A DNA stretch of 64,000 bases from Prorocentrum cordatum (lineage: Eukaryota; Sar; Dinophyceae; Prorocentrales; Prorocentraceae): positions 16,001 to 80,000 of the forward strand of contig CAUYUJ010019939.1 in assembly GCA_963575745.1 (NCBI GenBank), given 5' to 3'. The notes beneath the pieces were generated by a model. The model did not search any database. It was not told where the DNA came from and saw nothing but the letters and a program-made list of their open reading frames with translations. The translations under genes were made by a program, and so were the position numbers. The stretch's first letter is position 1. Every line of letters starts with the position of its first letter. Positions 63,837-64,000 of the stretch are shown piece by piece.

Positions 63837-64000
63837 CGTCGCGAATCCCCACCAGTTCCTTCTGGCGCGTTTAGCTGCTAATTAGGCCGCTGTCGTGACC
63901 CGTAGCGCTTCTGATTCCGCTAGCGCCTTCGCTAGCGGACGCGACCGAAAATGAATCCCCACCAGCCCATCCAGAAACGATGCCCAGAGGAATTGCCTCC

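Overview
This looks like a piece of a large, GC-rich, repeat-dominated eukaryotic nuclear genome, most likely a dinoflagellate (Prorocentrum-like at a guess). The reasons are: no bacterial-style genes; very short GC3-rich exons bounded by AG|GC or AG|GA donors and AG|G acceptors; a non-LTR reverse-transcriptase remnant of the kind common in dinoflagellate genomes; and many small nonautonomous transposon families packed side by side. The species assignment is inference from style, not from a search.

The one gene I can support runs on the + strand across almost the whole window. It is an RNPS1/SR45-like splicing factor cut into micro-exons of 19-113 nt. Exons at 3747-3794, 9637-9672 and 11452-11508 join in phase and give the second half of an RRM, with the RNP1 motif KGYAYVEF formed exactly across the first junction and the RNPS1-type motif GGQIDG in the third exon. 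Further exons at 20282, 40711, 44345, 47165, 53144, 59952, 61725 and 62367 keep a consistent phase chain and encode an RS-like, then RD/RE/KD-rich, tail. The 5' end (first half of the RRM) and the 3' end are not in the window. The introns are 0.6-20 kb and are made almost entirely of repeats.

Layout. 1-3.7 kb: degenerate minisatellites and small transposons. 3.7-11.5 kb: RRM exons, the first 90-bp minisatellite composite (6.4-7.4 kb), a MITE cluster (8.1-9.5 kb) and a GAT microsatellite. 11.5-20.4 kb: foldback elements, CTC tracts and a nested MITE cluster (17.6-19.0 kb). 20.4-34.5 kb: a giant insertion, bordered by TA and lying inside another small transposon, consisting of two arrays of one 51-bp satellite in inverted orientation (8.5 kb purine-rich arm, 1.8 kb spacer, 3.5 kb pyrimidine-rich arm). 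34.6-44.5 kb: CTC, ATG and GAC microsatellites, more MITEs and exons. 44.5-54 kb: repeats, exons and an AT-rich ACAT array. 54-57 kb: MITEs and the second 90-bp array. 57-64 kb: the LINE fragment, last exons and more MITEs.

The small transposons fall into many repeat families, named A-Z here plus AB and AC. Several have measurable target-site duplications (8 bp for families E and H, TA for F and P, TCAA for N), and three are split by a later insertion of another family, which gives a relative age order. I saw no rRNA, tRNA, CRISPR, promoter or terminator that I can defend.
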